A DNA stretch of 64,000 nucleotides from Phycisphaerae bacterium (GCA_029260115.1 JAJDDW010000071.1:1-64000); one strand, 5' to 3'; positions 51,670-61,314 are shown, counted from the stretch's first letter. Numbers and translations are program-made. The notes: a model not told the origin generated them from the letters alone.

Positions 51670-52794
51670 TTATTTTGCGAACCACACCCCATAAATCGGC
51701 GGTAAATGATTAGAAATCGTATGCCAATGATCCCCCTGATCCCCAGACCACCATAACGACCCCGTCGTACTCCCGAATGCCACCTCCTCGCCACAGGCAT
51801 CCACATCCAACGCATGTCGAAACGTGATGTCATACGCATGATCCTGCGGCAGGCCCTCACGCAACACGTCGAACGTTTCGCCACCATCGCGCGTACGCGA
51901 CACCACTACCTGGGCATCGACCGGAATACGTTGTTCATCTTTGATCGCGGGCACCAGCCAAGCCGTGTTTGCATCATGCGGATGAACTGCCACCGCAAAG
52001 CCAAATGTAGATGGCTGAACATTTTTAACTTCGGTCCAAGATTGGCAACCATCGGCAGATCGAAACACGCCGTTGTGATGCTGCGACCAAAAGGCGTCCG
52101 GCGAACTCCCACATTGTACCACGAGGTGCGGGTCTTGAATATCAACATCGTCCTTACGTTCAGGCGGCATGTACGCAGCCCACATCCCCTTCGATTGACA
52201 GGACCAACTGTTACCGCCATCACCAGTCACCCACACCCCGCCACATGAAATGCCCACAGTCACCCGCTGACTATCGCGCGGATCAACGCAAATGGAATGC
52301 ATACCGGGATAATCCAACCCGCCGCCGAACCAATTCTTTCTACTAGGATGATCCCAAAGCGATCGAATCAGCGACCATGATTGCCCATGATCTTCAGAAC
52401 GAAACAACCCACCCGGCACAGTCCCGCACCAAAGCACCCCAGGCTCATCCGCGCCACCAGCCGCCAACGACCATATCAATTCCAGATTCCACGGGATAGG
52501 CGTGCCGCGCATGGGGCACAAAACATCTTCCACATCTTCTGGCTTCTCAGGATAAGCAGGGGCAGCTATTTCCTGCCATGTCACGCCCCCATCGCTAGAG
52601 CGATGAAGTTTAGATCCAAAATGCCCATGCCCCAAAGCGGCATACACACTGTCATCCCGCGCATCATGCAGCACAATATAAATCGGATCAGACAAGAAGG
52701 CCGTGCCCGATATTGACCAACGACACGCGCCTTTCCCACTACGAGAAAGCGTAAACATCCCCTTGCGGGTAGCTACGAACATCCGATCACTCAT
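51670..52794 (-). CDS. BNR/Asp-box beta-propeller protein (374 aa)
   Basis: At least six Asp-box motifs of the S-x-D-x-G-x-T/S-W type: RSSDGGVTWQE, RSEDHGQSWS, VTGDGGNSWS, RSADGCQSWTE, RTRDGGETFDV, WSGDQGDHWHT. They predict a sialidase-like or sortilin-like propeller without the sialidase active-site Arg triad in evidence. It is a cytoplasmic or peripherally associated protein (no signal peptide) and lies beside a MoaD/ThiS-like gene, a pairing seen in various bacteria. Function unknown. Confidence 0.8.
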   Translation of the reverse strand: MSDRMFVATRKGMFTLSRSGKGACRWSISGTAFLSDPIYIVLHDARDDSVYAALGHGHFGSKLHRSSDGGVTWQEIAAPAYPEKPEDVEDVLCPMRGTPIPWNLELIWSLAAGGADEPGVLWCGTVPGGLFRSEDHGQSWSLIRSLWDHPSRKNWFGGGLDYPGMHSICVDPRDSQRVTVGISCGGVWVTGDGGNSWSCQSKGMWAAYMPPERKDDVDIQDPHLVVQCGSSPDAFWSQHHNGVFRSADGCQSWTEVKNVQPSTFGFAVAVHPHDANTAWLVPAIKDEQRIPVDAQVVVSRTRDGGETFDVLREGLPQDHAYDITFRHALDVDACGEEVAFGSTTGSLWWSGDQGDHWHTISNHLPPIYGVWFAK

Positions 52795-52854
52795 AACTCA
52801 ATCCTTTTCTCATCACCTACTGACCCTGAACAAGTATGTGACCCTGCTAGGCAG

Positions 52855-53124
52855 CTATCCACCTGACAACGCCTGCATCACATATATCTCATCGCCAGCC
52901 GAGACTTCATCGCTCAACAAGGTACGATCTTTTATAGGCTGACCATTAATAAAAATAATCATATGCTTGCGAACTGCCCCACGATCATCCAGCACATACC
53001 CTCGCGCCTGTTCATTTTTCTCAAACACACTATTAAGCACTTCGCGCACAGTGTCTCCAACAATGTCAACAGTTTGACATTGTACATGCCGTTGAATATT
53101 AGATGTAAAAGTTACGCGCACCAT
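52855..53124 (-). CDS. MoaD/ThiS-like ubiquitin-fold protein (89 aa)
   Basis: Start M of MVRVTFTSN (53124); the frame extends upstream without a ribosome-binding site. The sequence follows the beta-grasp pattern and ends ..EIYVMQALSGG, the Gly-Gly tail adenylated or thiocarboxylated in sulfur carriers. Conserved middle part HMIIFINGQPIKDRTLLSDE. Possible sulfur donor or modifier partnered with the propeller protein next to it, 60 bp away on the same strand. Confidence 0.8.
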   Translation of the reverse strand: MVRVTFTSNIQRHVQCQTVDIVGDTVREVLNSVFEKNEQARGYVLDDRGAVRKHMIIFINGQPIKDRTLLSDEVSAGDEIYVMQALSGG

Positions 53125-53284
53125 AATGCTTGCCCAATATTGACCGAAAAAAGCCGTCCGGGTGGCATGGGGATGCACCAGCTTACCCGTGGTTTTGCGT
53201 GGGACTATCATACCACAAATAAAATCTATATGCCCGCCGGCCCACTTAGCGATACAACATCAAAGCGACACGATCGCCAGCATT

Positions 53285-53812
53285 CTACACGATCAACGCA
53301 CGACCATTAGCCGTCAAGCTGTAAAAAGTGGTAGGTGGATAGCTAGGCATCACCTTACGGACCACAAGATTCACCGCCTGCATATCTTTCAGCGCAGAAG
53401 CCAACGCCCGGGCCGTAAGCTGGGGGAAAATGCTGCGAATCTGGTTAAACCGTTGCTGCCCCTCACCAAGCCCAACAGCGATTGGAACAGACCACTTCCG
53501 CAAAGCGATCTCCGTAACCCCCAGCCGCAGCATCACCTGATACACACGAGCACACCACAACGCCGGATTTTTCCCTGCTGCAGTCAGTACATATTCTGGC
53601 CTAAGCGGATGACCATGGCCAGGATTACGCATCACCCATCCTAATTCCGCCGCATGCGATAGCGTTCGCCGCAGGGCATCCTTACTAACGCTTAATCGGG
53701 TACTCAACGTGACGAACTTCGCGCCCTTCCCTCGATGTAATTCAGTTAGTACTGGAATTACCCAGCGATATTGCGTGAGCAAAAATATTATTTTCATCTC
53801 TTGTTTTGACAT
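53285..53812 (-). CDS. HxlR-like winged-helix transcriptional regulator (175 aa)
   Basis: ATG 53812 (AAGGG about 8 nt upstream) is preferred. Residues about 1-70 form a winged helix (RWVIPVLTELHRGKGAKF, LSTRLSVSKDALRRTLSHAAEL, GWVMRNP). The second half repeats a similar pattern (QRFNQIRSIFPQLTARALAS, MQAVNLVVRKV), so two wHTH domains are likely. The divergent VOC gene starts 122 bp away with TTGACTC sites in between, the natural target. Ligand unknown. Confidence 0.7.
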   Translation of the reverse strand: MSKQEMKIIFLLTQYRWVIPVLTELHRGKGAKFVTLSTRLSVSKDALRRTLSHAAELGWVMRNPGHGHPLRPEYVLTAAGKNPALWCARVYQVMLRLGVTEIALRKWSVPIAVGLGEGQQRFNQIRSIFPQLTARALASALKDMQAVNLVVRKVMPSYPPTTFYSLTANGRALIV

Positions 53813-53821
53813 AAATAGCCC

Positions 53822-53927
53822 TTGACTCATCAATATTGCACATTGACTCTTTTATATATTTAGTATACTTTCAGAACCTTGGCGTGTACAGAGATCACTA
53901 GCCACGTTCTTTTAATAGAGGAGTCAA
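53822..53927 (+). promoter_or_regulatory. TTGACTC operator-like sites and promoter of the VOC gene
   Basis: TTGACTC at 53822-53828 and 53843-53849 is repeated at a 21-bp (two-turn) spacing, and its reverse complement GAGTCAA is at 53921-53927. The second copy doubles as a -35 (TTGACT 53843-53848), 15 bp from TATACT (53864-53869). The arrangement suits a dimeric wHTH regulator, probably the divergent HxlR-like protein. Confidence 0.5.
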
Positions 53928-53933
53928 TAGATA

Positions 53934-54311
53934 ATGGCATCATCATTAGGTTTTGACGGAGGGTTGACGTGCGCGTTGCGAGTGACCGATCTGGATCGGT
54001 CTATTGCCTGGTATGAACAAACGCTGAGCTGCAACATGTTGTTCCGGCTTGACGAAATTGGTTGGTGTGAATTATCAACCGAGGTAGCGCGGGTAAATAT
54101 CGGATTATCCAATGTAGAAAAGGCAGGTGGCGAAGGCGGTGCGACGCTGACATTTGGGGTGAAAGATATTGAAACCGCACGTAAGCAGTTAGAAGAAAAG
54201 GATGTGCGCTTCGACGGACCGACGCAAGTCATAGAAGGTATGGTCAAACTCGCCACCTTTTTTGATCCGGACGACAATGCCCTTATGTTGTATCAAGATT
54301 TGCAATGTTAA
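53934..54311 (+). CDS. VOC (glyoxalase/bleomycin-resistance) family protein (125 aa)
   Basis: Classic VOC fold: ALRVTDLDRSIAWYEQTLSC, ..FRLDEIGWCELST.., ..GATLTFGVKDIETARKQLEE, and the C-terminal FFDPDDNALMLYQD. Two beta-alpha-beta-beta-beta modules that usually bind a metal and small molecule. Start ATG 53934 after GAGGAG. Ends by overlapping the next frame. Possible detoxification protein; substrate unknown. Confidence 0.85.
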   Translation: MASSLGFDGGLTCALRVTDLDRSIAWYEQTLSCNMLFRLDEIGWCELSTEVARVNIGLSNVEKAGGEGGATLTFGVKDIETARKQLEEKDVRFDGPTQVIEGMVKLATFFDPDDNALMLYQDLQC

Positions 54312-54346
54312 TATTTAATGTACTACTAACAAACAGGAGGCCGACT

Positions 54347-54901
54347 TTGAACGATCTAGTGAGAACAACTAAAGGAAATACAGGCCGGGCGTGGACGCTC
54401 GTTCTATGTCTCGCAGCAATTCCTTTGGCAAGTTATTGTTACGTCTCTATCGCACGCGCGGAAGACATGCCCAACACTTCTTCTAAGTTAGAGGCCTTTC
54501 GCTGGCTTACTGGTACTTGGGTTGGCAAAGACAATCCTGATCTTTACGAAGTGTGGACCGATCCTATCGACGACGCCATGATCGGCATATTCCGCTGGAC
54601 AAAAAAGAATAAACTCTGGATGACGGAACATCTGTCGATTACGGTGGATGAGGGTGTACCGGTATTTCGACTCCGTCATTTCGCAAGAGATATGGTCGCC
54701 TGGGAAGATAAAAACGGCGCTCTCACCTATCCACTCACATCAGCCACCAACAACGAAATTATTTTTGAAAACCCAAAACGCGATCATCCAAGACGGTTCA
54801 TCTATCGGCGCATCAGCCACGATTCATATTCGGTTACCCTTGCTGGTGGCGGCAACGCCAAAGATGATTCCGATGTGTTTGAATTTCAACGCGTAAAATA
54901 A
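54347..54901 (+). CDS. Exported DUF6265-like protein (184 aa)
   Basis: TTG 54347 is preferred: AGGAGG lies 6 nt upstream and the frame's other start at 54305 has none. Signal peptide (LVLCLAAIPLASYCYVSIARA) then a lipocalin-like beta-barrel domain: KLEAFRWLTGTWVGK, YEVWTDPIDDAMIGIFRW, ..GNAKDDSDVFEFQRVK. DUF6265 is a small exported barrel of unknown role. Follows the VOC gene by 35 bp and is probably co-transcribed. Confidence 0.7.
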   Translation: MNDLVRTTKGNTGRAWTLVLCLAAIPLASYCYVSIARAEDMPNTSSKLEAFRWLTGTWVGKDNPDLYEVWTDPIDDAMIGIFRWTKKNKLWMTEHLSITVDEGVPVFRLRHFARDMVAWEDKNGALTYPLTSATNNEIIFENPKRDHPRRFIYRRISHDSYSVTLAGGGNAKDDSDVFEFQRVK

Positions 54902-54924
54902 TAACCGTTTGGCTATCACGTATT

Positions 54925-55965
54925 TTACTGACCTGATTGTCTACACGTGCTAGAACTACACGCAGTCCCATCGCCTAAGAATGTGTCGCCAGCGCCCGAA
55001 CATTGGGTGGCAAAAGTGATCGTACATTCGCCACCGGTGCAACAGGCCCCAAGCGTTTGCTGGCAAAAGGCTATGTCGCACGAAGAAATATCATCCAAAA
55101 ACGTGCCGCCGCTGGTTTGACAATCAGCCGAGGTCGTCAGTGAACATTGTCCATCGACGCAGCAGGCAACCAACGAACCATTAAAGCACGGGTTCGGGTC
55201 GCAAGCGACGCCAACACCCTCGAATGTGCCGCCAGCCAACCCGCAATCGGTAAGCGTTTGCAACGTGCAAGCACCTGCGAAATCGCAACAGGCCCCTTCG
55301 CAAGAGGCGTCGCTGCACGTAGTGCCATCACCATTGTACATGCCATTGCAAGCCTGTTGGGTAGTCATCGCGCATACGCCTGATTCACCGCAACAAGCGC
55401 CGCCACATAGATTGGGATCGCAGGTTGTGCCGTCGCCGAGATACGTACCATCGCAGGCATCACGCGCGGTGCTCGAACAGTCACCAATATCTGAGCAGCA
55501 TGCGCCAACACAGGCGATTGTATTACAAGAGGTACCGTTACCTTGATAGGTCGAGCCAGCGGCCATGCAGCCGCTCATCGTTTCTTCGTTACATTGACCC
55601 TGCTCATCGCAACAAGCGCCGAGGCAGGTGTTCGATGCGCAGGCCGTTAGCTCCGCGACAAACGTACCACCCAGCGTGTCGCACGCACTTTGTAAGTCTT
55701 CGATGCAACTACCATCAGCCAGGCAACACGCGCCGCTCGTTGGCGCATCCATTGGCTCATCACAGAAGGTGTCTTGGCACGTCGTCAAGTCTCCCAGATA
55801 TCGGCCACCGAGCGTGGTGCAAAAAGTGTTGGATGTAAAATCGATACACGCGCCATTATTACAACAGCCGCCAGTAGGCTCAACGCTGCACCCGGCCTGC
55901 ATGAGCAGTGAAGCCATGCCGCCATAAAAGCAAATGGTTAGCCAAGATCGATGTTTAACTTGCAT
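54925..55965 (-). CDS. Secreted lipoprotein of eight GACC repeats (346 aa)
   Basis: Signal peptide with lipobox MQAGC. The mature protein is eight units of about 35-42 residues of form GACC..G.C...T...C...GGTF/Y.GDGT.C....C, each with six cysteines, likely three disulfides. Such repeats are common in planctomycete secretomes. The same module occurs once in the protein at 33750-34799. A surface or secreted structural protein. Confidence 0.75.
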   Translation of the reverse strand: MQVKHRSWLTICFYGGMASLLMQAGCSVEPTGGCCNNGACIDFTSNTFCTTLGGRYLGDLTTCQDTFCDEPMDAPTSGACCLADGSCIEDLQSACDTLGGTFVAELTACASNTCLGACCDEQGQCNEETMSGCMAAGSTYQGNGTSCNTIACVGACCSDIGDCSSTARDACDGTYLGDGTTCDPNLCGGACCGESGVCAMTTQQACNGMYNGDGTTCSDASCEGACCDFAGACTLQTLTDCGLAGGTFEGVGVACDPNPCFNGSLVACCVDGQCSLTTSADCQTSGGTFLDDISSCDIAFCQQTLGACCTGGECTITFATQCSGAGDTFLGDGTACSSSTCRQSGQ

Positions 55966-55986
55966 CAGTAGAACCGTACCGATGCA

Positions 55987-56193
55987 CTAAGTAGCTGAAA
56001 AGTGAGGGGTGGAAGATTTTTTTGTAATCCTACGACGATCTCGGCGAATGTGGGCCGCCATTGGATTGGACCGCTGCTGTAAGCGCGTCAGATATTGTTC
56101 GAGTTCGAGTTTAGAAAATTCGGCGAGAAAATTGGGGTTCACCGTCGTGTTGAGTCGGATGATGGCCGTGATGGCTTCGCTTTTGGTTTGCAT
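55987..56193 (-). CDS. Small hypothetical protein (68 aa)
   Basis: Helical, ending in a basic tail (RRDRRRITKKSSTPH). The middle AIIRLNTTVNPNFLAEFSKL with LEQYLTRLQQRS looks like a small conserved planctomycete protein. It starts near the Cys-repeat gene's own start region and converges on nothing. Soluble. Function unknown. Confidence 0.5.
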   Translation of the reverse strand: MQTKSEAITAIIRLNTTVNPNFLAEFSKLELEQYLTRLQQRSNPMAAHIRRDRRRITKKSSTPHFSAT

Positions 56194-56525
56194 TTGTGTC
56201 TACTCCACGCTGCAGGTAATTAACTGACCAAGTTTCTGGACTAAAATACGCCCAGCCAAAGAAGCTATCGGTGTGGCTAGACCATCCGCATTACTGCTAA
56301 ACATGGCTAAAAATGACCAAAAAGCGCACTTGTTGCGTGATCCGGGCGTCGAAGTTGCGCGTGTTAAAAGCGCACGCCATTCTCTCGATGGCAACGTCTA
56401 TGGCGAGCACGCTTGGCTGCAAAATGTGCGCTAGCAAATAACGAGATTTTTATTTGTTCTCAGCATGAATGTCGGATTTGCGTTTGGTTGACCACAGGCC
56501 CATTGCCCATGTACGATAACCGGCC

Positions 56526-57107
56526 ATGGCTATTAGATTTCAATGTAGTTCGTGTTCGCAACCAATCGAGATAGACGATGTATGGTCGTCGAAGCTGGTG
56601 GCGTGCCCCTACTGCCAAAACACCGTTACCGCCCCGGCTACCTCCACCCTGGCGGATTTAACGTCAACGCCCACAGCTAGGCAAATTGTTGGTGATTTCG
56701 CAGGCGATGCAAGTGTGCCTGCGAAACGAAGCCGCCTTGGTATTGTTTCAATTGTATTAGCTAGCTTAGCTATAGTATTCGTGATTTCATACGTCTCAGT
56801 TGGCGCGGCTCATATCGATCAACTGAATAGTTTTAATGAAAAAATGAATGAGCTTATCACGCAAGACTTGGACTTTTTCACGGCCTCACAGCGTGCGTCT
56901 GCTGAGCTGTTTCAGACTAGCCCGGGCGGCGCACCGCCTATGTGGATATTCGCGATCGGTATGCTAATGATCGGCGCGGGTATGTGTTGGCTATCGGCAG
57001 TTACCTGTGCTTTAATTGCCTCGCGTAACTCCACCAGTCGCAAGCAAGCATTCATCGCGTTGGGTATATGCGCGATGACACTGGTTCTTGCTTTTTTCCC
57101 GGGTTAA
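56526..57107 (+). CDS. Zinc-ribbon membrane protein (193 aa)
   Basis: The N-terminal zinc ribbon (FQCSSCSQPIEIDDVWSSKL ..CPYCQ) is followed by a linker and three transmembrane helices: about 76-95 (LGIVSIVLASLAIVFVISYV), 140-165 (WIFAIGMLMIGAGMCWL) and 175-190. Common in planctomycetes. No RBS visible. Function unknown. Confidence 0.65.
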   Translation: MAIRFQCSSCSQPIEIDDVWSSKLVACPYCQNTVTAPATSTLADLTSTPTARQIVGDFAGDASVPAKRSRLGIVSIVLASLAIVFVISYVSVGAAHIDQLNSFNEKMNELITQDLDFFTASQRASAELFQTSPGGAPPMWIFAIGMLMIGAGMCWLSAVTCALIASRNSTSRKQAFIALGICAMTLVLAFFPG

Positions 57108-57348
57108 TAATCCACGAAGATTTGTGCCTCACGCTATGAAGCACTGCGCAATCACACTACAATTCCTAAGCGCCCCCGAGTAAAACCAATGACCGAGCGT
57201 AGCGTTAATTATTACCTGTTTGCGCATATACATCTCAACTCCGCGCAAGCTGAAGCATGCGGCTCGATTCGCTTGCGTATCATGTGCTATAACTTTGGGT
57301 TGGGACGGAAAGATGAAACGCTGTACTCAGCAAATGGAACAAAACGTA

Positions 57349-57534
57349 CTACTTGTCCTGCTTGTCGTCTGTGACCTCTGCGTTTCCGCTTGCAGTGATG
57401 ACAGGCGTGGGCTGGACTGGTACGTGGAATGAGATACCGCAAGTCGCGCAGCGTACACGCTTGCCTCGAATATCATCAGGCACGCGTAACACGGCGCGAC
57501 AATTTAGTCTTGGACATATGATCGCAATAGCCAT
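57349..57534 (-). CDS. Small zinc-ribbon protein (61 aa)
   Basis: Starts MAIAIICPRLNCRAVLRVPD, then RGKRVRCATCGISFHVPVQP. Four cysteines (C-x4-C, C-x2-C), the pattern of MJ0042-type zinc ribbons. Ends polar. A short protein of unknown partner. Antisense shadows in this stretch were discarded in its favour. Confidence 0.6.
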   Translation of the reverse strand: MAIAIICPRLNCRAVLRVPDDIRGKRVRCATCGISFHVPVQPTPVITASGNAEVTDDKQDK

Positions 57535-57667
57535 TTTTTACCCATCTCTCCACAGGCGCCCTTTGTAGAAGCGCCATATGCCACGCATATCGACCGCCAA
57601 AGGCATCGACTTTACGCGACAACCCCGGGTATTGAGAGTTTAAGATATCAAATTGGCTTGTGCGAAA

Positions 57668-58960
57668 TTAAGCGGACGCCCGACGGCGTCTCCGCTCAGG
57701 AGGAGAAAGAAGCGAGGTTTTACCCTCGGCGACGCTCTTGGTAACGACGCATTTACCGGACTGTGGTGAATCAGGTAAATCGTACATGGGATCGAGCATC
57801 AGCTCTTCCATGACAGCTCGCAGGGCACGGGCACCTGTTTCGCGCTCCATAGCTTTACGAGCGATAACCTTGAGTGCTTCATTGGCGAATTCCAGCTCAG
57901 CGTTTTCATACTCGAAGAATTTTTTATATTGCTTGACTAGCGCGTTTTTAGGCTCTGTCAAAATGCGCACGAGTGTATCTTCGTTCAATGGCTCTAGTGC
58001 GGTAATGACAGGCAGCCGCCCGACAAGCTCTGGAATCATGCCATATTCAACGAGGTCTTCAGGGGATACCTGAGCTAGAACCTCACCTTCTTCTTTGAGC
58101 ATATCGCGTGGTTCACCCTCATTGGAAAAACCAATGGCGCTGTGACCAAGGCGGCGGCGGATAATGTCGGATAGACCAACGAACGTACCACCACAGATGA
58201 AAAGAATCTGGGAGGTGTCCATCTGAATATATTGCTGTTCAGGGTGTTTTCGGCCACCTTGCGGCGGAATGTTCGACACGGTCCCTTCGAGCATTTTGAG
58301 TAGGCTTTGTTGTACACCTTCGCCCGAGACGTCGCGGGTTATGCTGACGTTTTGCGAGGTGCTGCCGATTTTATCGATTTCGTCAATATAAATAATGCCG
58401 CGCTGCGCAGCCTCAAGATCGTACTCGGCGCTTTGCAATAACCGTAGGAGAATATTTTCAACGTCTTCGCCGACGTATCCAGCTTCTGTTAAAGTGGTGG
58501 CATCTCCAATCGCAAACGGCACGTTGAGCATACGGGCGAGCGTTTTCGCTAGAAGCGTTTTGCCTGACCCAGTAGGCCCTACAACAAGCACATTTGATTT
58601 ATCAATTTCGATATCGTCCGCGCCGCTTTGGTCCAAATGTCGCATGCGTTTGTAATGATTGTGTACGCCGACGGCCAATGTCTTCTTGGCCCGCTCTTGA
58701 CCAATGATGTAATCGTTGAGGTACTGATGTACGACTTTGGGACTGGGGATTTCGTCCGTGACTGCTTTAGTAGAAGACGAGCGGCGCATTTCTTGTTTGA
58801 TTATATTGTGACAAAGTTCAACGCACGACTTGCAGATGTATACGTCCTTTGGTCCCTCGACCATAGGCCCGGCGTCTCGCTGGCTTTTGCCGCAGAAACT
58901 GCAAGTACTGGTACGTCGAGATCGGCCTCCCGACCCTCCTGAGCCACGAACTGTCGTCAT
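57668..58960 (-). CDS. clpX: ATP-dependent Clp protease ATP-binding subunit ClpX
   Basis: 430 aa. N-terminal zinc-binding domain with C20, C23, C43 and C46 (CSFCGKSQ.. ICKSC). AAA+ module: Walker A GPTGSGKT, Walker [11 protein letters not shown], conserved pore loop GYVGEDVEN, sensor GGTFVGL. C-terminal domain with [19 protein letters not shown]. It unfolds substrates for ClpP. An unusual Gly/Arg-rich N terminus ([16 protein letters not shown]) precedes the zinc domain. No clpP in the window. Confidence 0.96.
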   Translation of the reverse strand: MTTVRGSGGSGGRSRRTSTCSFCGKSQRDAGPMVEGPKDVYICKSCVELCHNIIKQEMRRSSSTKAVTDEIPSPKVVHQYLNDYIIGQERAKKTLAVGVHNHYKRMRHLDQSGADDIEIDKSNVLVVGPTGSGKTLLAKTLARMLNVPFAIGDATTLTEAGYVGEDVENILLRLLQSAEYDLEAAQRGIIYIDEIDKIGSTSQNVSITRDVSGEGVQQSLLKMLEGTVSNIPPQGGRKHPEQQYIQMDTSQILFICGGTFVGLSDIIRRRLGHSAIGFSNEGEPRDMLKEEGEVLAQVSPEDLVEYGMIPELVGRLPVITALEPLNEDTLVRILTEPKNALVKQYKKFFEYENAELEFANEALKVIARKAMERETGARALRAVMEELMLDPMYDLPDSPQSGKCVVTKSVAEGKTSLLSPPERRRRRASA

Positions 58961-59067
58961 AACAAATTCCTTTTTGCCTAAAAGCTCTTGCCAGAGCCAG
59001 GCGTCTACTTCGCTTCGACGCTAAATACATCATCGGGCGATCGCTAGCCATCCTTAACCTGTCATCC

Positions 59068-59367
59068 TTAGACGGTGTGGGTGCTCATCAAGTCGATGAC
59101 CTTTTCCTTGAGAACCTCGTATTGTTGCTCGGTCAGTTCACCATTGTCGCGAAGTTGTCGCAACTGTTCGAGCGTGAAATCCGGTTTACCAGTATTGTCT
59201 GACGTTATGAACCGACGCCAGAGGATAGTCAAAAGCCACGCAGCTGCGATCACGACAACGAGGAAAATCCCTAGCCAAACCATACCGCCGACGATCGCTG
59301 CGCGACCGCCACGTTGAGCCAGTACGACCGAAACCAGCCAGCCTGTCTGATCGACCGCCGCGATCAT
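59068..59367 (-). CDS. SHOCT-domain membrane protein (99 aa)
   Basis: One transmembrane helix (GMVWLGIFLVVVIAAAWLL) and a C-terminal SHOCT motif: LEQLRQLRDNGELTEQQYEV. SHOCT helices are short oligomerisation modules at protein ends. Start codon ATG 59367. Role unknown. Confidence 0.7.
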   Translation of the reverse strand: MIAAVDQTGWLVSVVLAQRGGRAAIVGGMVWLGIFLVVVIAAAWLLTILWRRFITSDNTGKPDFTLEQLRQLRDNGELTEQQYEVLKEKVIDLMSTHTV

Positions 59368-59757
59368 CGCAACCTCTCCATACTATCGCAATCCCACTTT
59401 TTGTGTAGCGTCACTATCCACAAAAATCGCCGCGCACATCAGAGTATCAGCCTCGCACGTACCAGCTACGACAGAAGAACAAAGCTTGCGTTGGCCATCT
59501 AACGATTTTAAGTAGATTCGGCCTTACTATTCTAGGTGTCTAGTCGCGGCGAATCCAGCGGCCATTGAAAGGATAAAGAGGCCGTAAACCATCCCGAAGT
59601 GGTAGATGGCGACCCAATTCTCCGTCAGACTCGCACAAGCAGGCATCCAGTCTTCTGCTGTTCGTCCGCGAGGGCCAACTAATACTCCCCCCAACAACTC
59701 TCCTAGATTCCATCCTACATATGCGAATGACGCCAGGAAAAGCTTTTAGAAACATGA
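59368..59757. other. Intergenic region between SHOCT and histidine kinase genes
   Basis: 390 bp. A minus-strand frame (59540-59755) is present but has no ribosome-binding site or recognisable pattern, so no gene is called. No RNA gene was recognised. Confidence 0.4.
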
Positions 59758-61314
59758 CTAAGTGAGTCTGACGTTCACTCTGGCGCGAGAATGCGTGATA
59801 TGGACGGGTAGCTGGACAACAAACATCGCGCCTACTTCGGGACCATCGTCTAGGCGGATGGTCCCACCCAACATGCCCACCAGCTCCTTGGTGATGGTCA
59901 AGCCTAGTCCGGTCCCTTCGTATTCTCTGGTCTTGGAGGCGTCGAGTTGATAGAACTTTTCAAAAATGGAGGCTCGCTTATCTTCTGGTACGCCCACCCC
60001 AGTATCTTCGACCACGAGCATGACGGTATCTGGGATGTCTCCAGCAGACACCCGCAGCGTAATTTTACCGCCCTCCGGTGTAAACTTCACCGCATTGCTC
60101 AACAAGTTATAAAGAATCTGCTTAATCTTGCCCTCGTCGCTGTGACAGGCTGGCAGGTCTGGCTCAATTTCCAGTGAAAGGGTGTGCTCTTTTTTCTCGG
60201 CTAAGGGCGTAACAAAATCGATCAGGTCACCGCACAAGGTTGCTATAACAAAATCGCCGAGGTGTAATTCCATTCTCCCCGCCTCAATCTTGGCTAGATC
60301 CAACAGATCATTGATGATGTCTAGTAGGCCTCGACCGCTGGTCAAAATGTTTTCTGAGTAGCGCCGCAAGCGCTTGGTATCGATTGACGGATCGCCCCAC
60401 GCATCGCGAAGTAGCTCTGCGAAACCGATGATCGAGACTAAGGGCGTGCGCAGTTCATGGGATACGTTCGTGAGAAATTCTCGCTTTAATTGATTGGATT
60501 CATAAAGCGCCACATTTCTTTCAGCTAACTCGCCAAGTTTGATATCTAACGACCGATTCGTTTTTTGCAGGTCTTCCTGGGCCTGACGTAGGTGCGAAAG
60601 CATTTCATTGAAAGCCAACGACAAATCTTGAAACTCATCGCCACTTTCAATCTTAGCTTGGGCAGTCATATCGCCCGTCGTCACCCGCTCCGTAGCCTGA
60701 CGCAAAGCCGAGACCGGCGTGAGTACCAGGCGCTGGGTGACAAGATAAAAAGCCAAAATCGCAAGCACCGCCCCGCTCGCACCGGCTAGGCCCGTGACGA
60801 CCTGATTCCAAACTACGTTAGCCTGAGAAACCGGTAGACTCACGTCGATGAACCCTACCAGCGTATTGGGGTGTGGGTCGGAATCTGCCCCACGAACGGC
60901 TAAGGCAAATCGAAACTGCCGCCCGCTTTCTTGAAGTTTCCAATAATGGCGGGCATATGGACGACTTTGCAATCGGGTCATCGCCTCTCGGCGAAAACCA
61001 CTGGCTGAAACCGTCGTATCCGCACGTATCAATACGGGGCACTTACCTGGCAAACCAAAGTTGCGAAGTAGGACGGGCCATTGCTGCGTGAGCTGGGCCT
61101 GGGCACGGGTCCAATCTGGCTGATGCAAATCCACTGCCTGTGACGCAGCTGTCGCGACGCGATGGGCACGCTCCAGCATGGCCTCCTCGTTCAAATTTCC
61201 CATGTGCATCCACGGGAATAGCAGTGTGACGCAAATAATAAGCAGCACCGACGAGCCGAACAGCAAGCTTATTTTTCGGGCAAGGGAGACTCGTAACCAG
61301 CGGCGGGTATTCAT
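59758..61314 (-). CDS. Sensor histidine kinase (518 aa)
   Basis: N-terminal transmembrane helix (about 14-32), periplasmic sensor region of about 135 residues, second helix (LAGASGAVLAILAFYLVTQ), HAMP domain (LVLTPVSALRQATERVTTGD, residues about 190-245), coiled coil, HisKA domain FLTNVSHELRTPLVSIIGFA with phospho-acceptor His, then HATPase: N box LLSNAVKFTPEGG, G1 DTGVGVPED, G2 GTGLGLTITKELV. All catalytic motifs are intact. The response regulator is not adjacent. The start codon directly follows a short palindrome. Confidence 0.92.
   Translation of the reverse strand: MNTRRWLRVSLARKISLLFGSSVLLIICVTLLFPWMHMGNLNEEAMLERAHRVATAASQAVDLHQPDWTRAQAQLTQQWPVLLRNFGLPGKCPVLIRADTTVSASGFRREAMTRLQSRPYARHYWKLQESGRQFRFALAVRGADSDPHPNTLVGFIDVSLPVSQANVVWNQVVTGLAGASGAVLAILAFYLVTQRLVLTPVSALRQATERVTTGDMTAQAKIESGDEFQDLSLAFNEMLSHLRQAQEDLQKTNRSLDIKLGELAERNVALYESNQLKREFLTNVSHELRTPLVSIIGFAELLRDAWGDPSIDTKRLRRYSENILTSGRGLLDIINDLLDLAKIEAGRMELHLGDFVIATLCGDLIDFVTPLAEKKEHTLSLEIEPDLPACHSDEGKIKQILYNLLSNAVKFTPEGGKITLRVSAGDIPDTVMLVVEDTGVGVPEDKRASIFEKFYQLDASKTREYEGTGLGLTITKELVGMLGGTIRLDDGPEVGAMFVVQLPVHITHSRARVNVRLT

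Noticed and set aside
56303-56433. Plus-strand 43-aa frame (MAKNDQKAHLLRDPG..)
   Set aside because: Coding character is weak and no ribosome-binding site precedes it.
59540-59755. Minus-strand 71-aa frame downstream of the histidine kinase
   Set aside because: Arg-rich with no pattern and no ribosome-binding site; probably a chance frame.
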